This document shows positions 11,431 through 21,501 of a stretch of 64,000 bases of DNA, piece by piece. The notes beneath the pieces were generated by a model. The model saw only the letters and a list, made by a program, of their open reading frames with translations, ran no database searches and had not been told where the DNA came from. The position numbers and the translations under genes are program-made. Within the stretch, counting starts at the first letter, position 1. Each line of letters opens with the position of its first letter. The DNA lies in contig CM057146.1 of NCBI GenBank assembly GCA_029964075.1, positions 8,079,501-8,143,500 of the forward strand, read 5' to 3'. Origin of the DNA: Patiria pectinifera. Taxonomy: Eukaryota > Echinodermata > Asteroidea > Valvatida > Asterinidae.

Positions 11431-11799
11431 CTGAGTGTCAAAACAATATGCAGAATGGTTCATTAATGAGGAGAGACCTAGCTCACTTCCAGAAAAAAAC
11501 CCTTGAAATTGTATGAAGAGAGGATATATTGGAAAGTACGGACGGATAGATACTTTTGTAAAAAGAAAACATGATTTGCAGTTGTACAACTTGAATTTAC
11601 AGGGAAAGACGTGGCTACATACAGACTTCCGCGAAGTCATTTCGAGGTCATTTGCGCAGGTTTTCTCTGTGGCATAAGGTCTTTGTAACCAATCGTCTGT
11701 AAAAAAATTCATTCCATGGTTGGATAGCTTGCAAGCCCATAATCTATACACATTGTTGAAGAGGAGAAACAATTGCTTCTTTTGCAGCTCAGCTTGACC

Positions 11800-12395
11800 T
11801 GATTATTACAAACACATTATTTCCAGAAAAAAAAACACAATAAAAACTTTTACTGGACGTGGGATAGCCCAAATGGTGCAGTTAAGAATCAAATTGACTA
11901 CATGTTGAGTAGTCAAAGAGGAATAGTGGAAAACAGCAAAGTTATCAGCAAAGTAGGCATTACCAGCGACCACAGGATGATAAGAGTCACGTTATCAATC
12001 AATAGAAAAATGTCCAGACTGACATTTATCGACAACATGGAAGACAAGAACGTAAATGTCTTTAAACTTCAAGGGCAGAGACCGGAGTTCCAAGGTCTAG
12101 AAGTAGAAGATCTGGATGTGGAAACAAGGTGCAACTAAATATCCGCTACTATAATGGAAGAAGCAGTCAATATCGCATCACCAACGAAAACTGGCCGGGA
12201 GAAAACCGGTCAGGAAACTTGGAGCCATCGATAAAAGGCATAATGAGCTCCAACAAATACCACACAAAACAGCTCTGCAGAAAACCGAGTATGCTGCGGC
12301 AGTAAAGAAGCAGAAAAAAAAAGAGACGCCAAAGAATCAGACGAAAAAAAGAGTCCTGGAGACAGAAATGGGGCCAAAGCAACCATGAAACGGCC
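11800..12395 (+). mobile_element. Truncated non-LTR retrotransposon fragment (endonuclease C-terminus)
   Basis: In two frames separated by a frameshift near 11840, the translation gives DLIITNTLFP, then WTWDSPNGAVKNQIDYMLSS and ITSDHRMIRVTLS. This is the C-terminal part of an APE-type endonuclease domain, with the conserved SDHR catalytic histidine block. The lysine-rich linker that normally precedes reverse transcriptase follows to about 12395. The reverse transcriptase itself is missing. The family resembles RTE or Jockey-like LINEs. It is a dead, frameshifted fragment. Confidence 0.75.
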
Positions 12396-12439
12396 CATCT
12401 AGTTACATACCCAATCCACTTTTAGCATAAGGTGCGAAA

Positions 12440-12756
12440 TTGTGTATAGGCCTATGCTCTAGCCTAGCTGAACACGTCAGGCGCTTATTCACATACTTAT
12501 CACTCATAATGATCAATGGTGAGAATCTTTCTGGTCGAGGTGTTTCAAGCAACTTCAAAATTTCATTGAATTTTGGGCCGAATAGCTCAAAATGTGTCCC
12601 CTACCTTTGTCGTGCTTGTGTGTCCCCGACGTCAGATTTCAGATCACACACTTGCAGGTGTTGATGGTCGGCTGTTTCTCGAAGTACGTCAACAGAAAGA
12701 CTGATGGCTGACTTGCATAAACCGTGGAATATAAAGGTAGCATTGTGGAAGGAAAG
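12440..12756. repeat. Dispersed duplication, copy 1
   Basis: This block is colinear with about 26780-27095: shared GAGGTGTTTCAAGCAAC, AGCTCAAAATGTGTCCCCTA, CCTACCTTTGTCGT, GTCCCCGACGT and TAGAATATAAAGGTAG-type stretches. The minus strand of both carries a short frame with TCKC near its end, but the two differ by indels, and I cannot decide whether it was ever coding. The foldback element starts at its edge. Confidence 0.6.
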
Positions 12757-12799
12757 TACGGAGGCCCGTTCGTGCCAGATTTTAAAAGTAAAAAATATT

Positions 12800-13300
12800 T
12801 TATTGCGAAATAACGCGATACTATTGCGAAATAACGCAATAGTTTTGCAAAATAACGCAATACTATTGCGAAATAACGCAATAGTATTGTGAAATAACGC
12901 AATAAATGTATTGCGAAATAGCGCAATACTTATTGCGAAATAACGCAATAGTTTTGCAAAATAACGCAATAGTATTGCAAAATAACGCAATACTATTGCG
13001 AAATAACGCAATAGTTTTGCAAAATAACGCAATAGTATTGCGAAATAACGCAATACTATTGCAAAATAACGCAATACTATTGCGAAATAACGCAATAGTA
13101 TTGTGAAATAACGCAATAAATGTATTGCGAAATAGCGCAATACTTATTGCGAAATAACGCAATACTTATTGCGAAATAACGCAATAATTATTGCGAAATA
13201 ACGCAATACTTATTGCGAAATAACGCAATACTTATTGCGAAATAACGCAATACTTATTGCACACATGAAGTATTAACGCAAGTAAATAACGCAATACTGT
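12800..13300. repeat. Minisatellite, left arm of the foldback element
   Basis: About two dozen tandem units of roughly 20 bp. Each unit is itself a near-palindrome (ATTGCG/CGCAAT around an AAATAA spacer). Variants TTGCAAAATAACGC and TTGTGAAATAACGC recur in higher-order order. Long apparent reading frames across it are periodic artefacts. Confidence 0.9.
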
Positions 13301-14567
13301 CGTGTACAAACTTCACCCCGGATGTTCAGTTTGGCCTTTATTATTTGTCCATTTTTATGAAATGTTCTTGAAGTTCCTGTCCGTCATTGCGTTTGTATCC
13401 GTTGTGCTCTTGTCGTGGCACGGTTTTGCTTGAAAGGGGCGGGGTGCTGAAAACCAGAAGGCCTATGTTTGATCTTTTCAGAAAAATTTGCCAGAATAGA
13501 CATTTCTGTGGCATTTTTGCCCCGGGGGGGGGGGGGGGGGGGCAACAAGTTTTAAGGGCTTTTTTATCTTTTCCCCCCCCCCCCCCCCGCCATTGAATCA
13601 TGTGCGTTCTGATTTTTTTTTTTAAACACAACCGACTCAAAATGGCCACCAAGCACGCACACGTGCTAACAGAAGAGAACTGAATGATTCCCTCGCAACT
13701 ACAAGTATACTGCGTTTTACCCATGCACCTGAAGGAAACAAACTTTAGAAAGTTAATATTCACTTGAAATTAATGGTGCATCACAGTGCATTCGTATTGT
13801 AACAATGCAGGGGAAACTGTACTGATATAATGATACGTTTTGAGGAATGGTTGTTTGGGTTGGGGGGAGGATGCATCAATAATACCCTCAATATTCCACC
13901 ACGCTGAAGAAAACTAATACATTTAAACGAATGATAATTACATAAGAATGATTTTCCAACTTTAAAATGTTTTCCCCGCAATAACCCCCTCCCAAAATAA
14001 CATAACCGGTCCATTCAATTTTAACTGATAAAAGGATGCCTTGCATCAAGAATCACTAAAGCCGTATACTGATATGAATTAGAAAAGTGTTTTTTAAGCT
14101 TGTTAAAGAACTGAACGAATTTTTAAAAGTAAAAAAAAAAAACTGTACTTTTAAGTCTCCATTTGTTCTTAAAGCTAAAACGTGTTTTATGGGGCTCATT
14201 AGGCAGTGGTGGGTTATGGGGATGGTTGGGATGATTAACCATCATCTTCCGTCTGGAAAAATGACAACTGGGTAGAAATCCCAATGTTCCCTAAGATTCG
14301 TGAAATAACAATCTCGTTATACAATCTCTAGTCACTGCTTTAGGTCTTTGGTCCTATTTATTACTTGTCCTCCGCTAAACCCCCTCTACAAATCCAGGAT
14401 CCGCCATGCAGGGTGGGTTTTATACACCATAAAAACTTTATCTGTCAGAAAATATGACGTGAGAATTTGCCTATAAGCAGGCCTAAAGTAGGCCGAAGTA
14501 GGCCTATGGGTTCAACCATTCGGACTCATGCATTTTTTCTCAAAAAACATTGGGTTTATCTAACAAA

Positions 14568-14960
14568 AACTATTGCGTTATTTCGCAATACTATTGCATT
14601 ATTTCGCAAAACTATTGCGTTATTTCGCAATAAGTATTGCGTTATTTCGCAATAATTATTGCGTTATTTCGCAATAATTATTGCGTTATTTCGCATTAAG
14701 TATTGCGTTATTTCGCAATAAGTATTGCGTTATTTCGCAATAATTATTGCGTTATTTCGCAATAACTATTGCGTAATTTCGCAATAAGTATTGCGTTATT
14801 TCGCAATAAATATTGCGTTATTTCGCAATACTTATGCGTTATTTCGCAATACTATTTCGTTATTTCGCAATACCATTGCGTTATTTCGCAATAAGTATTG
14901 CGTTATTTCGCATACTATTGCGTTATTTCGCAAAACTATTGCGTTATTTCGCAATAAAAA
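14568..14960. repeat. Minisatellite, right arm of the foldback element
   Basis: The same unit as the left arm but in opposite orientation (TATTGCGTTATTTCGCAATA), about nineteen copies with point variants. It is shorter than the left arm, as expected if the two arms expand independently. Confidence 0.9.
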
Positions 14961-15204
14961 TATTGTTTCACTTTTAAAATCTGGCACGAACGGGCTTCCG
15001 TAGGAAAGAGCACTGCCAATATCAGTATCAAATTCACAGTGGCAGCATTGAAAGAAAAAAATCAAGAGCCAACTGGTGATTGTAAGTGGCTTGCCCTACT
15101 ATATACTGCATTGCAGTGCCACCTGATAATACTCAAAAATTGAGAATGATAAATTGACGGGGCCAGATTTATGTAGGTAAAAATACACGTTCCTTTAGGT
15201 CACC

Positions 15205-15440
15205 CCTTTTGAGTGCCGTGGTCTCGTGGTCTGGAGCATTATATTCGTGGTCTGCCGGTAATTCTGCAGGCTGTGGGTTCGAGTCCAGCCTGCGGCTATA
15301 GTAATTGTGCGTGCAGCAGGCTCTTTGTCACCCATTGCTTCTCTCCGCTCAGGAGGAAATGGGTACCTGGGAGAACAGAGATGGTTATTGTGATTGATTG
15401 CACCGAAATGGTAGTCTATAGGGGCTAAACGTTATTATGG
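15205..15440 (+). mobile_element. tRNA-derived SINE
   Basis: The 5' part carries a pol III A-box-like stretch (TGGTCTCGTGGTCTGGAGC) and a B box (GGGTTCGAGTCC), spaced as in a tRNA with a long variable arm. A non-tRNA body follows, including ATGGGTACCTGGGAGA and TAGGGGCTAAACG. The overall size and head-body order fit a SINE. The partner LINE is not identified. Confidence 0.65.
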
Positions 15441-15549
15441 TTTGATAGGTGATAAATCGCCGCAGCGATTATCCGCCAACCAATATCACCCATGAACCAG
15501 TCGTTGTTCCTGCTATGTTATGCGATGCCATTGAATAATCAAATATCCG

Positions 15550-16270
15550 GTTAGCTTAATAAAAACAGCTTAAGCTAAAAAGTAAAAGGTGCTGAGAATC
15601 GAATGATACAGCAACTTGGTCGGCTTGGAAGAGGAGAAATACTAAGTGGCCTTCCAATGTGGAAAGGGGACGAATACAAGGCTTTCATGAGATTGAAGCG
15701 GTCCTGAACAGTGGCGTCACTTTAAAGCCAAAGTCACGATGGATCCAAATTAGTTTCGATGAAATGCTATTAATCTAAATTTAAAAAAAAATTGCTTCAA
15801 TTCAAGCATTATTTTTTTCTGGTGGTAATTACCTTCACATTTGTAATCGCTTGTTTAAAAATAACTGTATTGTATTTACATTATCCAACTTTGTATTGGT
15901 TTATTGGAGAGTGCTAAATAAATGTCAACTGAATTGAATTGAATTCAAAGTGTCATCTATATTTATAAAACGAATAAGGTGTCTACTTCTGGGCTATCAC
16001 ATAACTGACTTGCAAGTCATAATTATCGTCGGTCATGAAATGTGGAATGTAAATGCAAATTTATAAAAGAAACAATGGATGGAATAACGCTGGAGTGTGG
16101 TAAAAAAAAGGATCAAATTCTTTAGGACAGATGGTGTGTTTTTCATGGGCAGAATATGAACTTCTCCACAAAGTTGTCCAGTGGCGTATATGCAGGCCTG
16201 TATGCTTCGGGCATGATCCCTGATTATATGGAATACTGGTTTATGGCTCCTGACTGGCGCCCCTTGAACA
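15550..16270. repeat. Orphan 5'-flank module P, copy 2, with inserted retroelement tail
   Basis: Colinear with 6790-7345 and with the region upstream of gene S2. At 15765-15949 it carries an insertion of about 185 bases, absent from the other copies, that ends in TGAATTGAATTGAATT. Such a microsatellite-like 3' end is typical of CR1/L2-type LINE or partner SINE tails. No coding exon of the gene family follows. Confidence 0.7.
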
Positions 16271-16465
16271 CAGATATTGGGTCGTACGTATAAAAACAAG
16301 CATTTGCTTTTACCACCTATTTTTAAGCATTTATAATTTGCAATTGTATAATAAAAATGAAGCAAAATGCCTTTACTGGAGAGCATTTACTGAAAGCTAA
16401 AAGTATTTACTTTTTACTTGTTAGCTTTTCCTAGACTAGAAGTGTTTACTTCATTGTGCATGAAT

Positions 16466-16785
16466 AAAAAGGGTTAAATGCTTCAGATTTCAAGTATTTA
16501 CTAGTCATTTTTTCAAGGCTGCGTTGGGGCAACCTTGAAAATATAAAGAAAATACTTCTGCCCCCAAATTACTGCATTAAATTTAATCGCGCCAAAATTA
16601 ACACAAAATGTTAATAAACTACATATAAAAAGAGTTAAATGCTTCAGATTTCAAGCATTTACTAGTCATTTTTTCAAGGCTGCGTTGGGGCAACCTTGAA
16701 AATATAAAGAAAATACTTCTGCCCCCAAATTACTGCATTAAATTTAATCGCGCCAAAATTAACACAAAATGTTAATAAACTACAT
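16466..16785. repeat. Tandem duplication of a 160-bp unit
   Basis: Bases 16466-16625 and 16626-16785 are nearly identical, starting TAAAAAGGGTTAAATGCTTC and TAAAAAGAGTTAAATGCTTC. The near identity implies a recent duplication or active homogenisation. No coding potential. Confidence 0.85.
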
Positions 16786-16844
16786 ATAATACCATACACT
16801 GTATTTTCAATAACATTTATGCGAAAATTTAAATATTTTTGTAG

Positions 16845-17401
16845 TATAGGTTTTCCCGGCCAATTTCGTGAAATGTTCATTCACTTCTGAAAATCGGTCA
16901 TTCGTATTCTATTGAATTCGAATGTATGTCTTTAATCCCAATTCAATTCAACGAAAGTTCAATCGTTTTCAATGTCCTTGCATTCGGTTGTCAGAAAAAG
17001 ACGGCCAATTCCGTTACCTGTGCATTCATTTACGCAAGTATACCTTTCGCGCAGAGTTCTGGAATACAATTTCGTGAATGTGCAACCAAAAGTACGTTTT
17101 TCGCATTCAAAATAGCAGATTACATCACAGAATTCCAAACCTGATACAAAAAGTGAAATAGAATGGGGAATGTTTGAAATCGCCCTCTAAAAGCGAAATA
17201 GAAGTCATGTAAACGAATCTGAATGGACATAAACGAAAGGTGCTGCTTAATCACTTAATTGATTGAACTGAAATGGAATCGAATGCTCTGGTAGCGAAAA
17301 TGAAACGCGTTTTCAGAGCGATTCTCAAATTCTTACGAAAATGAATGACCGATTTTCAGAAGTGAATGAACATTTCAGGAAATTAGCCTGGAAAACCTAT
17401 A
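16845..17401. mobile_element. MITE with about 60-bp inverted ends and TATA borders
   Basis: The left end TATAGGTTTTCC continues through GAAATGTTCATTCACTTCTG, and the right end is its inverted, slightly diverged copy finishing GGAAAACCTATA. The element is about 557 bp with no transposase. A TA target duplication would fit a Tc1/mariner-type MITE, but the palindromic TATA borders make the exact end ambiguous. Confidence 0.7.
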
Positions 17402-17897
17402 TTAATTTCATTACTAGAAGAAACGATAATTTCGCATTTTGTTCGCGATATGAGAAGCGTAAAATTCAGTGCGGCATAGAAATGAATGATTGAGGAGAAA
17501 TTTTATACAATGGCACCCTGGGGACTGAACAAAATGAAATCAGTTTTTTTTTAGTTTATTAGGTCACTAATCTTCACATGCGGCGTTTTGCAATTTTACA
17601 ACAAACACCCGATGCTGTTGTTTGAGGAAGCAGACACGGCAAACACAAATCAGACAAACTCCTTTAGTACACCCGAATAGTGAGTTTCAAAGTTAGAGAA
17701 AAACATATCAAGTTGACTACACCAAACGAAAAAAATAACATCATTGAAAAAGAAAAAAATTGAAGTGAACAAAACGTTAAATCGATTATCAATAAAGAAA
17801 ATACCCTTCACCTTTTTTAAATGTTCACTTTGACTGTGCAGTCATCTGTCTCAAAAAAAATGTTTCAACGACATTGTAACGATGGCAGATGATCTAC
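17402..17897. other. 3' flank of gene S2 with module R
   Basis: No exon is seen. About 17630-17720 matches module R (ACAAACTCCTTTAG), and 17860-17897 is the conserved 3' flank shared with S3 and S1 (GGCAGATGATCTACTTAA-like). Confidence 0.5.
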
Positions 17898-19298
17898 TTA
17901 AAGGAATTTACAGCAGAAGACCTCTTGCCTTGAAGCAGGTCTTGGGGTGTTGGGAAAGTAAGGCTGTGCGGCGGCGTTGTTGAAGCACTCGCACATTGTG
18001 TAACTGTTGCATGGCGTCATTCTAGCATCCCTCTCGGTGTCTCTGGTCAGACCCCAACGCTCATCTCTGGCGCCCAATTCATACAGCTTCGCCAGCTGCT
18101 TCAGGCTGCATAAGACGCCTCCACGACTCTTACAAAAGCTCCTGCCTCCGTTATAATTGAGGTTGTACGCCGACATGCACACCGAGTACACACTTGTGTC
18201 CTCATCTGAAGAATGCAAGGAATAGAAAAACTAAAGTTGTCACCGCATGGGTACGGGGGTTTGGTTTATTTGGGGATGTAACAAAACAGTGCACACACAC
18301 GTTAGCTATAAAGTATATGGCACTTGTAATTCTGTTTAGCACACTTGTTAACCTATACCAAGTTTGAACTTTGTGCATTGTACTGTGGTCGATGCGGTCT
18401 TAGTGTGCATGACTTTGGGAGACATGCGATTCGTGGTCCAAAGAACGGATTATACCATGAACTTTAAGATCTGGTGCATAATTGAGGAATATATTCATGT
18501 TATTTGACACTGTTTCTGAAAAATGGACGGTTATCTTAGAAGGTGTTGTTTATGAGTAAGTATAACGCACAAAAGATGTCATTCATGCCTGACCATACAG
18601 GGTGCAACCCTGCAAAAAAAAATCCCATACATACTAGTGCTAAATGCGCATACTTCAAAATTCTTTTAAAAATATTCAGAACTCTCACAGGTATTCAAGC
18701 TGCACAGAACAAATAATGATCAATGTGTCATCTTTCATTTTCTTTTCATTTTTTGGTGGGTTGACCATTGACTTTTTCGAGATATTCTCACCCAAAGAAG
18801 ACGACCCCTATTTTCCCCAAAGCGGAAAAGTAGCCATCTTGAAAAAACGATCCCTCCACAACATGGCAAAATACCGCTACTTTCGAGCCCAGTAGCATCC
18901 AAAATGCTCAGAATTAAAAGCCCCAAGTCCAGGCCAGAGGTTCATCACCATATCTCTTCAATTCCCCAATTTTATGGGTCTCAAAACTCTCTCATAAGGG
19001 TATAACTTTTATTCATGAGCTCGGCGGACGAATTGTTGGCCTATTTACAGGCGTGCACCCATAAGCACTATCCTCCAAGATGGCCGCTACGCACAGGGTC
19101 TTTGCAACCAATCGCCTGTGTGTGCAGCCCTCTATTGAAAACGCAGAGTCCAGGATGAGGTAGTTATAAGGTGTTTATTTTCATGGAGTATGTAAAGAGC
19201 TTACTGTATGTTGTCCATTGCGGGCAGTTTTTGATCACGGCTTCAGTCTTCAAAGATGTCACGGCAAAAACGGCAAGGAAAACGATGACGGACTTCAT
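17898..19298 (-). CDS. Small secreted eight-cysteine protein S2 (family not recognised)
   Basis: Two coding exons: 19205-19298 and 17898-18205, joined by a phase-1 intron (donor GTAAGC, acceptor TTCTTCAG). The 133-residue product starts with signal peptide MKSVIVFLAVFA followed by VTSLKTEA. Conserved landmarks are NCPQWTTY, FCKSRGGVLC, LGARDERWGLT, RDARMTPC and PYFPNTPRP, ending in FCCKFL. All eight cysteines align with S1 and S3. S2 differs in the CNSYTMCECFNNAAAQ segment, where S1 and S3 have CGDY and ECYNNDAP. The CACTCAG directly before the ATG again suggests a 5'UTR intron, and the 5' flank at 19299-19870 is shared with the orphan P modules. Probably extracellular; function unknown. Confidence 0.8.
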
Positions 19299-19407
19299 CT
19301 GAGTGTAAAAATGTTATGCAGAGTGGTGCATTAATGACAAGAGCAGGGACGGCGGAATGCTTTTCAAACCGGGGGACACACGATAAGATTGAAACGGCCT
19401 TGAACAG

Positions 19408-19570
19408 GGGGTCTACCCGATGCTCCCCAACACCGATGTTCCCCAAATACCGATGGTCCCCGAAATCCTTAGGATTAGGGTTAGGGCTAGGGCTAGGGTT
19501 ATTGGTGAAGGATTTCGGGGAACATCGGTATTGGGGAACATAGGTATTGGGGAACATAGGTATGCACCCC
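19408..19570. mobile_element. MITE with telomere-like core, copy 2, with 8-bp target duplication
   Basis: The 163-bp element begins GGGGTCTACCCGATG and ends GGTATGCACCCC. It is flanked by exact copies of TTGAACAG (19400-19407 and 19571-19578). The paralogous site near 15705-15715 reads CTGAACAGTGGCG with no insertion, so the empty site is visible in this window. The core contains GGGTTAGGGCTAGGG. An 8-bp duplication suggests hAT-type mobilisation. Confidence 0.8.
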
Positions 19571-19870
19571 TTGAACAGTGGCGTCACTTTAAAACCAAAG
19601 TCACGGTGGATCAAACGTTTCGATGAAGTGTCATCTATACTTGTAAAACTAACAACGTGTCCACTTCTGGGCCATCACATAACTGACTTGCATGTCATTT
19701 TATCCTCGTTGCTGCATTGTGGAAAGTGACTGCAAACTTATAGAAGAAACAATGGATGATATAATACCCTGGCGTGAGCTAAAATAGGGATCAAATTCTT
19801 TAGGACAGATGGTGTGTTCTTTTATAGGCGGTATATTATGAACTTCTCAACAAAGCTGTTGCCCAGTGGC
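19571..19870. repeat. 5'-flank module P of gene S2
   Basis: Continues the S2 upstream region beyond the inserted MITE. It shares GTGGCGTCACTTTAAA and the CACATAACTGACTTGCA stretch with the orphan modules at 6.8-7.3 kb and 15.55-16.27 kb. It may contain promoter sequence of the gene family. Confidence 0.6.
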
Positions 19871-20029
19871 CTGTGCAGGATTGTTTCCAAGGGGAACATG
19901 CAGACTTTGGTGCATGGCCGGGGGGTGAAATTTCTTTTCCCAAACGAGAACGGACAATATCAAAAGAGGGCTCTCTCTCTCTCTGCTTTTAGAGAATAAG
20001 TTATATAACAAGGAATAATAGTGTTTAAA

Positions 20030-20110
20030 TCATCGACGATTGGCAGCTGATTCGTGGACTGGTTGGAAGTAGTCATGACTTCAGGTGATCCGAGTTCGAA
20101 TCTCAGTGAG
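20030..20110 (+). repeat. Possible tRNA-like fragment
   Basis: GGTGATCCGAGTTCGAATCTC resembles a B box, and TGGACTGGTTGGAAG could be a degenerate A box about 40 bases upstream. The arms do not form a full cloverleaf, so this is at best a decayed tRNA-derived repeat. Confidence 0.3.
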
Positions 20111-20238
20111 CGTTGTTCACTTCTTCTCGTTTTACCTTTTAAATAAGTAAACTGATGAAGAAACATTTCTCACAAGACGTAAAGCCTATCTTTGGTTTGT
20201 GTTTTGGAGAACAAGGCATTATATATGCATGTAATGGA

Positions 20239-20623
20239 CCAGGCGCGGTTCTAGAACCAGTATTTTTTTTTGGGGGGGGGGCTAGCAGGGTGGATCCAGA
20301 TTTTTTCAGGGAGGCGTGCTGAAATGTAGACCGGTTATTTTCTCCAGACACTTAAGCCTCCGAAAATCAATAGGAGGGGGGGGGGGCATCATGCCATATT
20401 TTCAATGGGGAGCGCCAATAAAATTCTAAAATCATTCACACTATATTAACTACAAATTCACCCTTGTCACGACTATTTCTTTCGGGGAGACCGTTCGCAT
20501 GTACATCACAATCCTTCTTTTTGCTAATGCAATTTCTTTTTACGGAATTTATGGGGGCTAGACAAAATTTTGGGGGGCTAAAGCCCCCCCCTAGCCCCCC
20601 ACCCACCGTAGAACCGCGCCTGG
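20239..20623. mobile_element. MITE with ACCAGGCGCGGTTCTA ends
   Basis: ACCAGGCGCGGTTCTA at the left is inverted as TAGAACCGCGCCTGGT at the right. The interior carries G and C runs and a block (CTAGCAGGGTGGATCCAGA and onward) that recurs inverted at about 60745-60835. Non-coding. No clear target duplication was found. Confidence 0.75.
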
Positions 20624-20807
20624 TCACTCAGAAGATGGGAAGCGGATGTCGTTTGGAAAAAAAGATTCGCGGCCGGGGGCGGGCTTGACATTATCTGGCT
20701 ATTGGATGAAGATGTCTGACAGGGCGATCGTGGACACTTTTGAATAGGCTTCACTTTACAGACCGATTTTGGGGTCCGGGAGAACCCTGGCTAAGCCGCT
20801 GAGAAAT

Positions 20808-21250
20808 CTAGGCAGGGTTGGGGATGTCATGATTCAGGTTACATGCTCATAAACATGTCGACGATTAACGTTCTATGCTAATGTAATCGAACTGTTTTAA
20901 TTACCTCTTTTCCTTTTAACCTTATGACAACAACACGTCAATTTAACGGAAGCCATCTTAAAGGAGATGCTTCCCCCCTTTTTCAACCGCGTAATAGACC
21001 AATTACAACTAAGCTAAGATTGGTGATGTATGATATGAAAAGACAATGGCTTCGACGTCTTGCGATTTGAAGGAAAAAACGGATGCTGTTCTTTTGGGAA
21101 GCCAACACCGCAATCTCACTCAAGCACAAAACTTACATAAAGCAAACTCCTTTAGAATTAAACACCCGAATATTCACCGTCAAAGTTAGAGTAAAATATA
21201 TCCAGTTCAGGGGTCTACACTTGTAACACAAAATAATGCGAATCCCTATT
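20808..21250. repeat. 3'-flank modules Q and R of gene S1
   Basis: Module Q (CATAAACATGTCGACGATTA) and module R (AAACTCCTTTAGAATT) appear in the same order as 3' of gene S3, confirming that the genes were duplicated together with several hundred bases of 3' flank. Confidence 0.65.
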
Positions 21251-21501
21251 CGTCGTATTTTATTACAATAACTACACCAAACTAAAAATAATGCTATAAA
21301 CAAAAAACCGCAAATGTTAAGTAAACAAACTGTTAAATTAAATGGGACTTTGATCACAAGAACTCATATCAGGAGCTTGTTAAATATTCAGTTAAAATAC
21401 CCTTCACCGTTTTTTAATGTTCAATTTGACTTCGCGATCATGATCCGTCTCCGATGAAGATTGGAAGTTGCAACTATACTGTTACCATGGCAACAGATAA
21501 T

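Larger units (their letters stand above)
12757..15002. mobile_element. Foldback DNA element with minisatellite inverted repeats
   Basis: The ends are inverted copies of TACGGAGGCCCGTTCGTGCC followed by AGATTTTAAAAGT, and direct six-base GGAAAG copies flank them (12751-12756 and 15003-15008). Inside each end is a long array of about 20-bp units built on ATTGCGAAATAACGCAAT, at about 12800-13300 on one side and in inverted orientation at about 14568-14960 on the other. The two arrays plus ends form long terminal inverted repeats around a 1.27 kb non-coding centre containing G and C runs. No transposase is present, so it is non-autonomous. The superfamily is undetermined. Confidence 0.8.

Noticed and set aside
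12601..13162. Long minus-strand frames repeating RYFAI and ALFRN
   Set aside because: These are translations of a roughly 20-bp minisatellite in all frames; the periodicity explains their openness. They are part of the foldback element arm, not a protein.
12800..13300. CRISPR-like appearance of regularly spaced repeats
   Set aside because: There are no unique spacers, units abut directly, and the DNA is clearly eukaryotic with spliced genes.
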